64,000 nucleotides of DNA from positions 1-64,000 of the forward strand of contig JAPDQB010000021.1 of NCBI GenBank assembly GCA_034506175.1, read 5' to 3'. This DNA is from a candidate division KSB1 bacterium (GTDB lineage: Bacteria > Zhuqueibacterota > Zhuqueibacteria > Zhuqueibacterales > Zhuqueibacteraceae). Positions 63,514 to 64,000 of this stretch are shown here, piece by piece. Each line of letters opens with the position of its first letter. The stretch's first letter is position 1. Below the pieces are notes generated by a model, which worked only from the letters and a program-made list of their open reading frames with translations, was not told the DNA's origin and made no database searches. Both the position numbers and the translations under genes were made by a program.

Positions 63514-63987
63514 ATGAGCCTGAAATTATCCTCGCAGTCCATGCAGCGCGTCAAGGAAGTGATGACGCATTATCCGAACAAGCAAGCGGCGTTGTTGCCG
63601 ATTCTGCACATCGTGCAGGAGGAAATGGGTTACGTTCCCGAAGAGTTGGAAGCCGATATTGCGGAAATCGTTGAAGTGCCGGTCGTGAAGGTGCGAGAAG
63701 TTCTTTCATTTTATACGCTGTTCAATCGCCGGCCGGTTGGCAAATATCATATCCAAATGTGCCATACGATTTCCTGCACGCTTTGCGGCCATCGCGACCT
63801 GCTTAAATATATCAAACAAAAACTCGGCATCGACGTCGGCCAAACCACGCCGGACGGCAAGTACACCCTCAGCGTGGTCGAGTGTCTGGCGGCCTGCGAA
63901 ACGGCACCGATGATGCAAATCAATGACAAATACTACGGCAATTTGACGCCACAAAGGATTGATGAAATTTTTGCGGGCTTGACGTAG
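63514..63987 (+). CDS. nuoE: NADH-quinone oxidoreductase subunit E
   Basis: A 157-residue thioredoxin-fold subunit with the N1a [2Fe-2S] cluster: Cys ligands are in 'CHTISCTLCG' and 'CLAACETAPMM'. The ATG at 63514 lies after GGAGGAG (63493-63499, a long spacing). nuoF would be expected next, beyond the right edge of the window. Confidence 0.92.
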   Translation: MSLKLSSQSMQRVKEVMTHYPNKQAALLPILHIVQEEMGYVPEELEADIAEIVEVPVVKVREVLSFYTLFNRRPVGKYHIQMCHTISCTLCGHRDLLKYIKQKLGIDVGQTTPDGKYTLSVVECLAACETAPMMQINDKYYGNLTPQRIDEIFAGLT

Positions 63988-64000
63988 CGCCGAGATCCAG

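Overview
The window looks like a chromosomal segment of an uncultured, Gram-negative, FCB-group bacterium, in the KSB1 / Calditrichota / Zixibacteria neighbourhood. This is inferred from two large secreted proteins with C-terminal 'PNPF' type IX secretion (Por) sorting domains, many lipoproteins, an Aquifex-type fused aconitase, a fused nuoCD and a korAB 2-oxoacid:ferredoxin oxidoreductase. No rRNA or marker was available to fix the phylum.

Layout. 1-10.8 kb, mostly + strand: housekeeping genes (STAS protein, acyl-CoA ligase, EF-G-like GTPase, HIT protein, asnS, LOG-like protein, acyP, apt, a TIM-barrel protein on the - strand, a URO-D family protein, an SDR). 10.8-23.1 kb, mostly - strand: an accessory zone with a decayed partial copy of an Lhr-type helicase, two type IX-secreted propeller proteins (one frameshifted), a 135-bp nested palindrome, a decayed AbiE-like module, a DUF4258/YgiT pair and the intact Lhr-type helicase. 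23.1-32 kb, - strand: DinB protein, membrane phosphoesterase, ECF sigma/anti-sigma pair, Uma2 protein, CBS protein, korAB and a DUF72 protein. 32-38.6 kb, + strand: membrane protein, CPBP protease, mltG, pcrA/uvrD and a DUF885-like lipoprotein. 38.8-48.3 kb: a giant TPR protein, an eight-haem cytochrome with HEAT/TPR tail, a small coiled-coil protein, and a second ECF sigma/anti-sigma pair. 48.4-64 kb: a 3' tRNA-Tyr fragment, then an energy-metabolism supercluster: aconitase, a YpdA-like reductase, dihydrolipoyl dehydrogenase, sdhC-sdhD-sdhA-sdhB, isocitrate dehydrogenase, and nuoA-nuoB-nuoCD-nuoE running off the right edge.

How the genes work together. The right end joins three TCA-cycle steps (aconitase, isocitrate dehydrogenase, succinate dehydrogenase) to Complex I in one direction. 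Small toxin-antitoxin-like or accessory genes and fragments sit inside these operons: a HicB fragment before sdhC, DUF4160+DUF2442 between sdhA and sdhB, and a JAMM protein plus a HicB-like ORF between nuoB and nuoCD.

Non-coding structure. Short degenerate arrays with a strict 7-bp period recur at many loci, both between genes and inside genes (they encode part of the giant TPR protein, the N-terminus of the helicase and a linker of a secreted protein). Several clear sigma70 promoters share an exact 17-bp spacer. Several genes carry single-base frameshifts, mostly in or next to short homopolymers, so assembly error is a real alternative to gene decay.
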